64,000 bases of DNA from Pyrodictiaceae archaeon (GCA_027036135.1 JALVSY010000007.1:438880-502879), one strand, 5' to 3'; counted from the first letter of the stretch, positions 1-8,304 are shown. Translations and numbers: made by a program. Notes: generated by a model not told the origin, from the letters alone.

Positions 1-125
1 TAGTTTAGATAAATATATTAGTAGCAACGCTTTATCAGCCGGATAAGTTATCGTCATCTATTATCAGGCCGGGAGTAATTCATCACGTATCTGCTCTTTA
101 CTGTTAGTCTTGGATGGGCTCACTT

Positions 126-1124
126 TTATGAAGGTCTAATCTTTTTCTCAACGATATACGTATTATCCTTAAACCGCCATATAGCTCGTATAATATTAAG
201 ATGGTCTGGCTTCATCTTTATAACAATATTCTTCTTTTCGCCCGCCTCTATTTGTTCGATAACTTTTCTATCTACAACAGTACCTACAGCGATATCAACA
301 ATGACAACATTGGTTGCAACATTATTACCATTATTCTCTACTACTATCTCAGCTTTACTATTATTAAGTTTTCTAATATTAATATCTATATTCGGTCTAG
401 GTATGTTTGTTTCGTAAATTAGGAGTGAGGAAACTATAATTTCCTTAGGAAGGTAGGCACCACTACCTATATGAGCTATAGTCAGTGCTTGAACTTCCTT
501 AATGTTGTCTGTATACTCAAGTGAACCCTGATACCCAGAGATTTCTACTTTTGAATGGTTACTCGCCAATATTAATTGTGCCGAGGAATGAGGAATTGTA
601 AGAGTCATTTTGATGTATGCGTCCCCAAGCCTAAAGGGAAGTCCTATACGAGTTTTTTCGCCAGGACCTAGTATTAGGGGTTCATTTAGATAGACATACT
701 TTGTATGTGCTTTTTTGTTGCTCGTAAGTGTTAAGAACCCTATATGAAGCAAGTTAATTTCGTTATTCATTTCGGGATAAAATATGCTGACCCTATACCT
801 TGCTGAGGGCTTAGACTTTACTATAGGAGTGACATCGAATACAATTTTACATACATAACCATTACTATATCTTTTACATACTTGCGGCTTAAACTCACGT
901 GTTAGGACAACATCGGATAACTCTATTTTCCATTTTCTCGCATTATTACTTTTAATGGATACAACTATATCAAGTAAAGCTCTTACTATTTCTTCCGAAC
1001 CATAAGAGGCGATAGCAAAGTCAATGTAGTAATGTGTCTTATTTCCGACACCGCCTAGAATTACTTGAGGAGCAATGGCCTCGTATGCTAAATCAAAGCT
1101 ACCACTCTCATGTACTACTTGCAT
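126..1124 (-). CDS. Hypothetical protein with CARDB-like C-terminal domain
   Basis: I do not recognise this 332-residue protein. It is beta-rich, and its last 80 residues contain a stretch around NNGNNVATNVVIVDI followed by EAGEKKNIVIKM. That pattern is typical of CARDB or NEW3-type Ig-like domains, where an Asn-Gly turn sits between beta strands. There is no clear signal peptide or membrane segment at the predicted ATG start (1122-1124), so either it is cytoplasmic or the start is wrong. It is the last gene of a minus-strand run behind the XPB helicase, about 90 bases downstream of it, so co-transcription is possible. The base composition is AT-rich like its neighbours. The function is unknown. 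Confidence 0.6.
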   Translation of the reverse strand: MQVVHESGSFDLAYEAIAPQVILGGVGNKTHYYIDFAIASYGSEEIVRALLDIVVSIKSNNARKWKIELSDVVLTREFKPQVCKRYSNGYVCKIVFDVTPIVKSKPSARYRVSIFYPEMNNEINLLHIGFLTLTSNKKAHTKYVYLNEPLILGPGEKTRIGLPFRLGDAYIKMTLTIPHSSAQLILASNHSKVEISGYQGSLEYTDNIKEVQALTIAHIGSGAYLPKEIIVSSLLIYETNIPRPNIDINIRKLNNSKAEIVVENNGNNVATNVVIVDIAVGTVVDRKVIEQIEAGEKKNIVIKMKPDHLNIIRAIWRFKDNTYIVEKKIRPS

Positions 1125-1215
1125 AGTTATTGCATCTTCACCTCCTTCTCTGCTCCAATCATTATTGCTTACCGCTACTATAAGGAAGTTTAATCCTTAC
1201 CCCCCCATAGTAATC

Positions 1216-2886
1216 TTACACAATTAACCCTAGGTATTCTTGCGCCTTGCTTAGTACTTTTTTCATAGTTCTCTCTTCTTGGGTATCTTTGAGCGCCACA
1301 TAATAAAGTCGAGCGGTTTTTCCCTCGGCGGGTCTAAGTAAGCGCCCCAATCTCTGTATGAATTGGCGTGTAGACGAGGTACCTGAAACTATTATTCCTA
1401 CATTCGCATCTGGTATATCTATACCTTCATCACCAAGCGTTGTCAATATTAGTACTTTATATCTATTATTCTTAAATAAATTAAATACAAGGTTCCTAGT
1501 ATTCTTATTGGTCTTGCTAGTGACTACTGGTGCTCCAAGTTTCTTCCCAAGTTTTTTCGCTTGTGATACATATTGCGTAAATATTATTATTTTTGAATTA
1601 TTTTTTAATTCTCTTTCAACTATTTCTTTTACTGAATCAAGCTTCTTTTCAGAGCTTAATAATATCCTCCTTATTTCGTTCATTATTTGTAATGCCTGCT
1701 TAGCCGATTCCTCGCCAAAAGCAGCTGCTTGTATAAGCTCACGTATTTCTCTACCCTTGGCAAGGGCAAAGAAACGTTTCCTTAGTTCTTTATATTTTGT
1801 GCGAAGTTTCTCCTCTAATGGAACCACAACTGGTATTATATTAAAAGGTGCTATAAAGCCAGCACTTATTAGATCAGCTAAACTCCTTGAATAGACTATG
1901 CCGCCTACAAGACTGAATAACTCTTCGTGTTTGCCGTCCTCTCTATAAGGTGTTGCCGATAAACCTAGGCGATAAGGTGCTAAAATACCCTCTGCAATTG
2001 CTCTAAATTTGTCGGCTGGGAGATGATGTACCTCATCAATTATTATTAGAGAGAACTTGTCTTTAAGGAGATTAATGTTGCGAAAAGCTGATTGATAAGT
2101 AGTTACTGTTATAGGTTTAATAATTTTCTTTTCGGAGTAGAATTCGCCGATAAGCCTAGTGGATCCCTTTACAAATCTCCTTATCTTATCAAGCCATTCG
2201 CTCAATTGCTCTTTTGTGTACACAACTATGAGAGTCGGCACACTTAGCTTAACTAAAGCTCCAAGACCTATAATAGTCTTGCCAGCACCGGTAGGAAGCG
2301 CTATCACTCCCCGGTATCGATGTCTTATCCATTCATTGAGCGCTTCCTCTTGATAGGGCCTTAGCGGAACACTAAGTTCCAAATCCCCTATTTTCTCATT
2401 TGCAATAATGAGACCTGTCTTATCAATTATCCTAAGACCTTCGCTTTCTAAGCGTGCTATTACATCGATAATAGCATAAGGTTTTACAAGGAATCCCCTA
2501 TGAAGACGAGAATACCAGACTACACGTTTCTCCTTAAACACTTGAAGATAGTCATTTAAATATATCGGTGAGCGGAGAATATACATATTGTTGTGTTTAT
2601 ATATTTCAACAATTCGAAATTCTCTTAGTCTATTAATAATATCGTTTTTTGATCCTCCTACAATCTCTGCGCCGATTTCATCGATAAGGTCAAGTACCTT
2701 CTCCATAGCTGAAATATTATTCGCATCCACTAAGAAAGTGCTGCACCCATTCTCTCGGCCTATATATGTAGCAAATTCTATAATTTTGTTAAACTCTTCT
2801 TTCTCGAGCCAGCGGCAAACCCTAAGCTTGATAAGCAATCTATAGCCCCTTTTTCTAAATTCTTCTTGTCTTCTCTCTATGAACAC
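1216..2886 (-). CDS. xpb: XPB/Rad25-type SF2 DNA helicase
   Basis: This is a 556-residue superfamily 2 helicase of the XPB (Rad25/Ssl2) type, an ATP-driven DNA translocase linked to repair and promoter opening. Visible motifs are Walker A LPTGAGKT (residues 197-204), DEVH (284-287), SAT (310-312) and QRLGRLLRP near residue 517. Just after SAT comes PYREDGK, matching the RED motif of XPB. A roughly 170-residue N-terminal region precedes the helicase core, as expected for the DNA damage recognition-like part of archaeal XPB. The start is GTG at 2884-2886, overlapping the end of the upstream gene by 32 bases and suggesting translational coupling. Archaeal xpb is usually followed by the nuclease gene bax1; none is recognisable here. 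Confidence 0.9.
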   Translation of the reverse strand: MFIERRQEEFRKRGYRLLIKLRVCRWLEKEEFNKIIEFATYIGRENGCSTFLVDANNISAMEKVLDLIDEIGAEIVGGSKNDIINRLREFRIVEIYKHNNMYILRSPIYLNDYLQVFKEKRVVWYSRLHRGFLVKPYAIIDVIARLESEGLRIIDKTGLIIANEKIGDLELSVPLRPYQEEALNEWIRHRYRGVIALPTGAGKTIIGLGALVKLSVPTLIVVYTKEQLSEWLDKIRRFVKGSTRLIGEFYSEKKIIKPITVTTYQSAFRNINLLKDKFSLIIIDEVHHLPADKFRAIAEGILAPYRLGLSATPYREDGKHEELFSLVGGIVYSRSLADLISAGFIAPFNIIPVVVPLEEKLRTKYKELRKRFFALAKGREIRELIQAAAFGEESAKQALQIMNEIRRILLSSEKKLDSVKEIVERELKNNSKIIIFTQYVSQAKKLGKKLGAPVVTSKTNKNTRNLVFNLFKNNRYKVLILTTLGDEGIDIPDANVGIIVSGTSSTRQFIQRLGRLLRPAEGKTARLYYVALKDTQEERTMKKVLSKAQEYLGLIV

Positions 2887-3346
2887 TAGGAGTCAAGCGT
2901 CCGTTACTCGTTTTTGAGGAGGTAATACATTCTATTTGTTCTCTCAGATCACTAATTTCGTTTAAACATAGCATGCTTCGTCTCTTGCTGTTACTTAGCC
3001 CTAAGCACTTCATTATCTCTTGGTATTCGTTTTCGTCATCAAGAACTAGTAGAGTATAAGGGCCCTCTTTAACTATATATAATATATTATTGATATTTAT
3101 ATTTTTTATACAATTATAATTATTTGTACAAATTATGTAACCATAGAGAAGTACACCGGGTACATTATTATTATCTATCGGTAAATCTATTTTAAATATG
3201 CAGCCAGTAATAAGATCGTCTGAGTCATGAAGAGAAGCTACCAGGTGACAGTCCCAGATACTAGCAAACGCAGCAACATACGTATAATCCACTTTACAAA
3301 GCTCCCTGCGTGGGTTCGTCATCACATATCCCTTTTTCTTCAGCAT
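2855..3346 (-). CDS. Hypothetical protein coupled to XPB gene
   Basis: I do not recognise this 163-residue protein. It has several cysteines (near residues 18, 33, 49, 73 and 79) and a hydrophobic central part, then a charged C-terminus. It lies 12 bases downstream of the PRTase-like regulator gene, and its 3' end overlaps the XPB helicase gene by 32 bases, so it is very likely in one transcription unit with both. The N-terminus begins with a lysine-rich MLKKKGYVM and could start at the second Met. Nothing in it resembles the nuclease Bax1, the usual archaeal XPB partner. It is AT-rich like its neighbours. Confidence 0.55.
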   Translation of the reverse strand: MLKKKGYVMTNPRRELCKVDYTYVAAFASIWDCHLVASLHDSDDLITGCIFKIDLPIDNNNVPGVLLYGYIICTNNYNCIKNININNILYIVKEGPYTLLVLDDENEYQEIMKCLGLSNSKRRSMLCLNEISDLREQIECITSSKTSNGRLTPSVHREKTRRI

Positions 3347-3358
3347 TTAAAACCCCGG

Positions 3359-4057
3359 TCATCGCTCAAGTATACACTTGATACTCATTCCACCATATTT
3401 CTTCAATTCACTTCCGCAAACTATAATTAGTGGAATGACTTCTTTTATCTTTAGTACACTCCTTATACGCTCACAAATAGTTCCTATTGCCTCAACATTA
3501 ATAACCAAAGGAAAGACTAGCAAAGCGTGGGAAGCTCTTGTCCTAAGCGCATCGTATCTAGTGCACGCAAATATAGCTATTGGGTTTGTTGCAATGGAAA
3601 AACATTCGGCACGAGTTCCCGGCACAATAGGGGCGAAATAAAGCACAACTAGGTTCTTCATAAACGCGTCACTAAGCTTCATAGCAAGTGAAATAGACGG
3701 GTCATTAAACGATATAATGACGTCTGCGTTGATGACTTCATTGGCGAATTTCCTTATTGTGAGTAAAAGCAGTGTGTTGGCTACAACGTCATTATATAGT
3801 AGGTCGGGATTTTTTCTTATAAGATTAGCTATTTCTTTCGATATTTTTGAATTAGCAATAAAATTATTAATTATTTTTTCGGCAATATTCTTTCCGGGTA
3901 AGCTGTGTCTATGCAAGTACCTGCTTATCATCGAAGGCGGTATTCCCAGCATTGTTGAGATATCTTTATAGCTATAAAATTTGTGCATTAATTCTATAAT
4001 ATCCACGGCCATGCGTCTATAGTCGATTAGCCTAGTAAATACATTGTCTCTCCGCAT
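3359..4057 (-). CDS. HTH regulator with degenerate phosphoribosyltransferase-like domain
   Basis: This is a putative DNA-binding regulator. The N-terminal 60 residues from the chosen ATG contain a helix-turn-helix around YKDISTMLGIPPSMISRYL. The rest resembles the PRTase-like domain of archaeal GfcR-type regulators, with hydrophobic strands such as NADVIISFNDPSISLAMKL, but the diphosphate- and PRPP-binding loops are not recognisable, so catalysis is unlikely. An open frame continues upstream to a TTG at 4163-4165. I prefer ATG 4057 because a TATA-like box (about 4170-4178, minus strand) would start transcription near 4147, after that TTG. It is divergent from the Mrp gene and heads the operon containing XPB. 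Ligand and targets are unknown. Confidence 0.65.
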   Translation of the reverse strand: MRRDNVFTRLIDYRRMAVDIIELMHKFYSYKDISTMLGIPPSMISRYLHRHSLPGKNIAEKIINNFIANSKISKEIANLIRKNPDLLYNDVVANTLLLLTIRKFANEVINADVIISFNDPSISLAMKLSDAFMKNLVVLYFAPIVPGTRAECFSIATNPIAIFACTRYDALRTRASHALLVFPLVINVEAIGTICERIRSVLKIKEVIPLIIVCGSELKKYGGMSIKCILER

Positions 4058-4223
4058 AGTATCCAGCCTGGTGTTTCCATTACTCTGATTAAGATGATTA
4101 ACTTGAACAACTATTACCTGGTTGTATGTGATTTTCTGCTCGTATAGGACTTTAACACACGGCAATTTAATAAGAGCTTCCTTTCAACAGAAGTGTGCCT
4201 TGGAGGAGTGAGGGAAAAAGTGC

Positions 4224-5093
4224 ATGTCATCGCAGCAAAAAGTGCCTCCTGAGGTAAAAGCTCGTATAGAAGCTATTAAGCGAATTAGAGAACAGGAGGA
4301 ACAAGTTCGGAAAAATCTTGAGAAAATAAAGTACAAGATAGCAATTCTTAGCGGTAAAGGTGGAGTAGGTAAGTCGTTTGTTACAGCTAGTCTCGCTTTT
4401 GCACTGGCTTACTTGGGTAAACAAGTTGGTGTGTTGGATGCGGATATTTATGGGCCATCAATTCCTAAGATGATGGGGGTTGCTGGTCAGCCTGTTATGG
4501 GTACACCGGATGGGCGTATTATACCAGTTGTGGCTCCGCTTGGTGTAAAAGTACTCTCTATAGGTGTTATGCTTCCATCCGAGGACACGCCAGTTATATG
4601 GCGAGGGCCAATGTCTACGTCAGCTATTCGAGAAATGTTGGCGTATGCGGATTGGGGTGAGCTTGATTATCTGCTAATAGACCTACCTCCAGGCACAGGG
4701 GACGAGCAGCTAACTATTCTTCAGCTCATTAAGGACTTGACTGGCACGATAATAGTCACAATACCATCTGATGTGTCTAGAGTGGTTGTTGCTAAAGCAA
4801 TAAACTTTGCAAGAAAGCTCAATGCACCAATACTAGGCATAATCGAGAATATGAGTTATTTTACATGTCCTGATGGTACAAAGCACTATATATTCGGCCA
4901 GGGAGCTGGTAAGAAAATAGCTGAAAAATACAATGTAAGATTTCTTGGCGAAATACCAATAGATCCTAGAATATCCAGAGCCAATGACGCGGGTGAACCC
5001 TTCTTTGTGAAATATCCTGATAGCGAGGCAGCAAAGGTTCTACTAGAGTTAGCCCAGAAAATAATTGAAATTGTTGAAGGAAAAACTCAGTAA
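4224..5093 (+). CDS. Mrp/Nbp35-family P-loop ATPase (Fe-S cluster carrier)
   Basis: This is a 289-residue cytosolic ATPase of the Mrp/ApbC/Nbp35 family, which carries iron-sulfur clusters to apoproteins. The deviant Walker A GKGGVGKS is at residues 44-51 and DADIYGPSIPKMMG follows in the usual place. A basic coiled N-terminal extension of about 38 residues precedes the domain. The family usually has a CxxC pair near MSYF for dimer-bridging cluster binding; here the text is SYFTCPDG, so only the first Cys is visible. That may be a lineage trait or mean altered cluster handling. The ATG is preceded by a purine-rich GGAGGAGTGAGGG. It is divergent from the regulator upstream. Confidence 0.9.
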   Translation: MSSQQKVPPEVKARIEAIKRIREQEEQVRKNLEKIKYKIAILSGKGGVGKSFVTASLAFALAYLGKQVGVLDADIYGPSIPKMMGVAGQPVMGTPDGRIIPVVAPLGVKVLSIGVMLPSEDTPVIWRGPMSTSAIREMLAYADWGELDYLLIDLPPGTGDEQLTILQLIKDLTGTIIVTIPSDVSRVVVAKAINFARKLNAPILGIIENMSYFTCPDGTKHYIFGQGAGKKIAEKYNVRFLGEIPIDPRISRANDAGEPFFVKYPDSEAAKVLLELAQKIIEIVEGKTQ

Positions 5094-5157
5094 CAAATAG
5101 TTAAAACAAAATCCATTTTAAGTTTTAACTATAACTTGTGGTAAACGGTTGGGATTT

Positions 5158-5568
5158 ATGAGAACAACCGAGATAGTGAAAGTTGATAGCAAAGGTAGAG
5201 TTACCATACCTCTCGTAGTGAGAGAAGCATTAAACATTGTTGAAGGGATGAATCTAATTCTCATAGCTGACACGGATAGGAGAGAGATAATACTTACGCC
5301 TCTGCCTAGTATTGAGGCAAAGCTATATGAGCTTAGAATCGAGGTCAAGGATGTTCCTGGAGCTCTAGCCAAGGTTGCTGGTAGATTAGCAGAGCTTGGG
5401 GCTGATATAGTAATATCTCAGTGCACGTCAATTAAGAGAGGAGAGTTTGCCGAGTGTGTTATCGTAGTGGATGTATCCAGGTCTAATAAGGATATTGAGG
5501 AAATAAAGTCCGAGCTCTCAGCGCTAGACGTTGTTAGATTCATTCAAGCTAGGTCCCTAAAGCGTTGA
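5158..5568 (+). CDS. AbrB-like DNA-binding protein with C-terminal ACT domain
   Basis: This is a transcriptional regulator of about 136 residues with two parts. The N-terminal 45 residues carry a SpoVT/AbrB swapped-hairpin pattern (KVDSKGRVTIPLVVREAL). Residues about 60-130 form an ACT domain (ELRIEVKDVPGALAKVAGRLAELGADIV), a fold that usually binds amino acids or other small ligands. An in-frame TTG at 5149 would add three residues. I prefer ATG 5158 because a TATA-like AT-rich element near 5121-5130 predicts a transcript starting at about 5150, leaving almost no leader. The AbrB-ACT combination is common in archaea. Target genes and ligand are not evident. Confidence 0.8.
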   Translation: MRTTEIVKVDSKGRVTIPLVVREALNIVEGMNLILIADTDRREIILTPLPSIEAKLYELRIEVKDVPGALAKVAGRLAELGADIVISQCTSIKRGEFAECVIVVDVSRSNKDIEEIKSELSALDVVRFIQARSLKR

Positions 5569-5648
5569 GGATAATGATAGCATAAGGACACGAGATATCC
5601 AAGGCAGCACTCAATTTTTCTTCTGCGTATTGTTTCTAAAGGTATCGG

Positions 5649-6482
5649 ATGGGCTCTATGACTAGTGAGCGATATGTCTCAATCTATGTCGGTTGTTGTG
5701 GTTTTCCTATGGCGCGTTCACGTTATTATAGGACTTTCAAGACAGTTGAGATCCAGCAGACGTTTTACAATTTACCAACGGCTAATACAGCTATGCGTTG
5801 GCGTGAGGAGGCACCAAGCGATTTTATATTCAACATGAAGGCGTGGCAGGTCATAACGCATCCTCCAAGCAGCCCTACTTGGAGAAGGTTAAGATCCGAG
5901 CCTCCAGGTAATAAGAAGAACTATGGCCTACTCAAGCCAACTGAGGAAAATTTCTCTGCGTGGAGACGCAGTCTGGATATCGCCAGAATTTTAAGAGCTC
6001 GATTGATTGTTCTCCAGACGCCTCCCAGTTTTGGCTATAGCGATGAACATGTTAACTGGGTTAATATTTTCTTTTCACGCGCTGTAATTGAAGCTAATCA
6101 GTTGGGTGTGCTAGTTGGGTGGGAACCTAGGGGGAGCTGGCGAGATGCCCTAGAGACCGTAAAGGAGATTGTATGCAAGCACGGGGTTATTCATATTGTT
6201 GACCCGCTGCGCCTTGACCCGGTTATTTGTGAGAAGCAGACAGTTCTATACTTTAGGCTTCATGGTCTAGGGGGAAAAGAGGTAAATTATAGATATAAAT
6301 ATAGAGACAATGATTTAGTTTTATTAGCTAATAAATTATCTAACTATCTAGAGACTCATAAAGATTTAGAAGAAGTATATGTTATGTTTAATAATATCTA
6401 CATGTTAGATGATGGCATTAGATTTAGGCAGATAGCTTCTGAACACCTTAGCAACAAGTATCCACGGATTAAGATATACTAG
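5649..6482 (+). CDS. DUF72 (YecE-like) TIM-barrel protein
   Basis: This is a 277-residue member of the DUF72/YecE family, whose structures are TIM barrels of unproved biochemical function. Diagnostic stretches are YVGCCGFPMARSRYY near the N-terminus, VEIQQTFYNLP, FIFNMKAWQVITHPPSSPTWRR and a C-terminal YVMFNNIY. The family's conserved start, in which a glycine-rich strand is followed by an aromatic-rich loop, is intact. The gene stands alone between the AbrB-ACT regulator and PCNA. The AT content rises in its last 200 bases. Confidence 0.85.
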   Translation: MGSMTSERYVSIYVGCCGFPMARSRYYRTFKTVEIQQTFYNLPTANTAMRWREEAPSDFIFNMKAWQVITHPPSSPTWRRLRSEPPGNKKNYGLLKPTEENFSAWRRSLDIARILRARLIVLQTPPSFGYSDEHVNWVNIFFSRAVIEANQLGVLVGWEPRGSWRDALETVKEIVCKHGVIHIVDPLRLDPVICEKQTVLYFRLHGLGGKEVNYRYKYRDNDLVLLANKLSNYLETHKDLEEVYVMFNNIYMLDDGIRFRQIASEHLSNKYPRIKIY

Positions 6483-6518
6483 ATGTTAAGCTGTATGTCG
6501 CTCCATTTTACAGTGGGC

Positions 6519-6588
6519 TCAGTCGGTGGTTAGTTCTTCATCTATTGCGGCACGGTCAAGGCGGGTAGAGCGCCATCATCGCCATCTA
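6519..6588 (-). ncRNA. Candidate C/D box small RNA
   Basis: On the minus strand the motif order fits an archaeal C/D box guide RNA: a C-like ATGATGG (6579-6573), a degenerate D'-like CTTGA, a C'-like ATGAAGA (6540 region), exactly 12 nucleotides, then a perfect D box CTGA (6522-6519). The 12-nucleotide C'-D spacing is the canonical guide length. An AT-rich box (6615-6606) lies about 25 bases before the predicted 5' end. Weak points are the non-canonical last base of the C box and the long D'-C' spacer. No target is assigned. Confidence 0.3.
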
Positions 6589-6605
6589 TAGCATAAGTCC
6601 CTAGG

Positions 6606-6656
6606 TATAAATAAAGCTGAAAGTTCTCTACTAAAGATAACGTACGGAGGGTGAGG
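6606..6656 (+). promoter_or_regulatory. PCNA promoter and ribosome binding site
   Basis: A strong TATA box (TATAAATA, 6606-6613) lies about 50 bases before the PCNA ATG, predicting a transcript start near 6635. A GGAGG (6646-6650) sits seven bases before the ATG. The same AT-rich block could also serve a minus-strand transcript. Confidence 0.65.
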
Positions 6657-6657
6657 T

Positions 6658-7419
6658 ATGAGCTTTAGAGCCATTTATCCCGCGGCTACGAAGTTTAAAT
6701 ATATAGTTCAGACACTTGCAAAGGTGATGGACGAGATACCCTTTGTAGCCACAGCTGAGGGGCTCGAAGTTAAGGCGCTAACGCCTGATAAAACTACAAT
6801 GATAATTTTACGTCTCCCATCAACTGTCTTTGATTCTTTTGAGTTAGCAGAGGAGAAGAAAACCTTCATAGTCAGTGCTGACGAGTTAAATAGGATTGCC
6901 AAGCGAGGTACACGCAATGATATTGTTGAGCTAAAACTTGATGAAGAACATCGTAGGTTAGAGATAAACTTTCACGATAAGAAGACAGGTGTAGTTCGGT
7001 CGTTTTATGTGGCTCTCCGGGAGGGCATAGTTGAGGAGCTAAGTGAGCCTCAAGTGGAACTGAGTGTTACTGCGCGCATGATGGCAGAGGACTTCAAGAA
7101 TATAATTAATGATGCTAAGATAGTCAGTGACGAGGTAGAGTTCAAAACATATGAGGATAAGATAGAGGTTCTAGCTGAAACTACCCAGAAACGCTATCGT
7201 GGTGTCCTGGTGCAGGGAGATCCGCTGCTTAGCTTAGATGTTAGTGGGAATCCTCCTATATCAGCTAAGTACTCTATAGATCTATTGAAGGCTACGCTGA
7301 AGGCGACGAGTGCAGCTGATACAGTAACCTTGCAATATGGAGAATCGCTTCCTATGAGGCTTAGCTTCGATCTACCTGGTGGAGGCATACTCGTGTACTG
7401 GGTGTCTCCTAGAATCTAA
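6658..7419 (+). CDS. pcn: DNA polymerase sliding clamp PCNA
   Basis: This 253-residue protein is an archaeal PCNA clamp that encircles DNA and tethers polymerase, FEN1, ligase and other PIP-box proteins. Recognisable features are the N-terminal FRAIYPAATKFKYIVQTL, the DKTTMIILRLPSTVFDSF strand set of domain 1, the interdomain region near residue 120, and the C-terminal LPMRLSFDLPGGGILVYWVSPRI, where the family ends its second beta sheet. Length is typical. Crenarchaea often encode several PCNA paralogues that form heterotrimers; which subunit this is cannot be told from the sequence alone. Its 3' end overlaps the convergent zinc-motif gene by four bases. Confidence 0.95.
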   Translation: MSFRAIYPAATKFKYIVQTLAKVMDEIPFVATAEGLEVKALTPDKTTMIILRLPSTVFDSFELAEEKKTFIVSADELNRIAKRGTRNDIVELKLDEEHRRLEINFHDKKTGVVRSFYVALREGIVEELSEPQVELSVTARMMAEDFKNIINDAKIVSDEVEFKTYEDKIEVLAETTQKRYRGVLVQGDPLLSLDVSGNPPISAKYSIDLLKATLKATSAADTVTLQYGESLPMRLSFDLPGGGILVYWVSPRI

Positions 7420-7655
7420 CTTCCTTCCAGTTTCCTCAGTAGTTCTTCAAGTGCTTTCTTTGCCTCTTCCTTTGTCTCTGTTACTCTAGGTACTACTCCT
7501 CTTAGTGAAGGAAACCAGGCTGGTCGAGGACACTGGTTTCGTTCTGGACAAGCTAGACAGCAATATGGGCACACACTTCTCTCGGGATGAAGCCAGCATT
7601 GACGCGTAGGTCTGTGTCGTCCACATACATCGCATCTTTCCCAATAGATGCTCAT
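7416..7655 (-). CDS. Small cysteine-rich (zinc-ribbon-like) protein
   Basis: This is an approximately 79-residue protein with cysteine pairs CDVC, CPYCC and CPERNQC in its first 40 residues, together with several histidines, which suggests one or two bound zinc ions. The C-terminal 30 residues are a charged helix (ETKEEAKKALEELLRKL). The frame is open upstream to 7706, but I prefer the ATG at 7655 because the cysteine motif begins right after it and a TATA-like stretch lies near 7690-7700. The family and function are not recognised. It converges on PCNA, with the stop codons overlapping. Confidence 0.6.
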   Translation of the reverse strand: MSIYWERCDVCGRHRPTRQCWLHPERSVCPYCCLACPERNQCPRPAWFPSLRGVVPRVTETKEEAKKALEELLRKLEGS

Positions 7656-7731
7656 TCCCGACCCCAGTACTCCTATTGATGCTTGAGGCAAACTAAAAAG
7701 GAGCAAGGCCTTAAAGTGTTATTAAACAAGT

Positions 7732-7739
7732 CTTATAAG
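7732..7739 (+). promoter_or_regulatory. TATA box before candidate small RNA
   Basis: CTTATAAG is a strong archaeal TATA box about 25 bases before the predicted 5' end (near 7760) of the structured element at 7760-7828. Confidence 0.45.
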
Positions 7740-7759
7740 AATACCATATAGATGGCTGA

Positions 7760-7828
7760 CCGATGATAAGCGGTAATCGCGGCGGGGTATATCTCTTACA
7801 AGAGCCCCGTGGAGTAGGCCGCTCAGAG
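7760..7828 (+). ncRNA. Candidate H/ACA-like guide RNA
   Basis: A GC-rich islet in an AT-rich intergenic stretch folds into one hairpin. The lower stem is AGCGG (7769-7773) with CCGCT (7819-7823). Then comes a symmetric internal loop of nine bases on each side (7774-7782 and 7810-7818). The upper stem is CGGGG (7783-7787) with CCCCG (7805-7809), followed by a five-base bulge, a CTCT/AGAG stem and a TACA loop. An AGA (7825-7827) lies about 15 bases from the loop, as an ANA box would in an H/ACA pseudouridylation guide. A TATA box sits about 25 bases upstream. A clear kink-turn is not visible. Confidence 0.4.
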
Positions 7829-7906
7829 GGATGATGCCGTTAGAGACTTCTCTAGCTATTTATTAGGTGTGTGCTATCCTCTAAGGGGTTAACTGAGGGA
7901 TAAGGG

Positions 7907-8287
7907 ATGAAGCGAATAACCATAGAAATCGATTTCGCGAAGTATAAATCAGTAAAACTTCCTAAGGATGAGGCCGAGAAACTCCTCCAGACACTTACCG
8001 AGATACTGGGTAAGAAGCCCAATGATATACAGGAGACACTTAGGTATATCAAGAACTTTGACGAGTTCTTTGAATATATGAGGAAAAAATTCAAGGACTA
8101 TCTCGCGCCACCGCATAGGGCTGATGACTATATTAGAGGTGAAGCAGTTGTTGACAAAGTTAAGTTGCTAAAAAGGAATAACGAAAAATATGTTATGATA
8201 ATATTTGATAGACGTGTTAAGGAAGACTTGATTAGAAAGGCTTTAGAGCAGCTAGGGTACGAGGTCGAAATAAAGAAGGTATTCTGA
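7907..8287 (+). CDS. Hypothetical crenarchaeal protein
   Basis: I do not recognise this 126-residue soluble protein. It is lysine-rich and appears alpha/beta: an N-terminal strand (KRITIEIDF), two helices rich in charged residues (residues about 20-65), and C-terminal strands with a helix (VMIIFDRRVKEDLIRKALEQLGYEVEIKKVF). The ATG is preceded by GAGGGATAAGGG. A TATA-like ATTTATTA near 7858-7865 would give a transcript start near 7890, supporting the start. It is convergent with the Rpo13-like gene. Confidence 0.65.
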   Translation: MKRITIEIDFAKYKSVKLPKDEAEKLLQTLTEILGKKPNDIQETLRYIKNFDEFFEYMRKKFKDYLAPPHRADDYIRGEAVVDKVKLLKRNNEKYVMIIFDRRVKEDLIRKALEQLGYEVEIKKVF

Positions 8288-8304
8288 TCCAGTTCTTAAT
8301 CAAA

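Noticed and set aside
7831-7896. A C/D box pair ATGATG ... CTGA just after the H/ACA-like hairpin
   Set aside because: The C box is incomplete, there are no inner boxes, and the interval contains the TATA-like box of the next gene.
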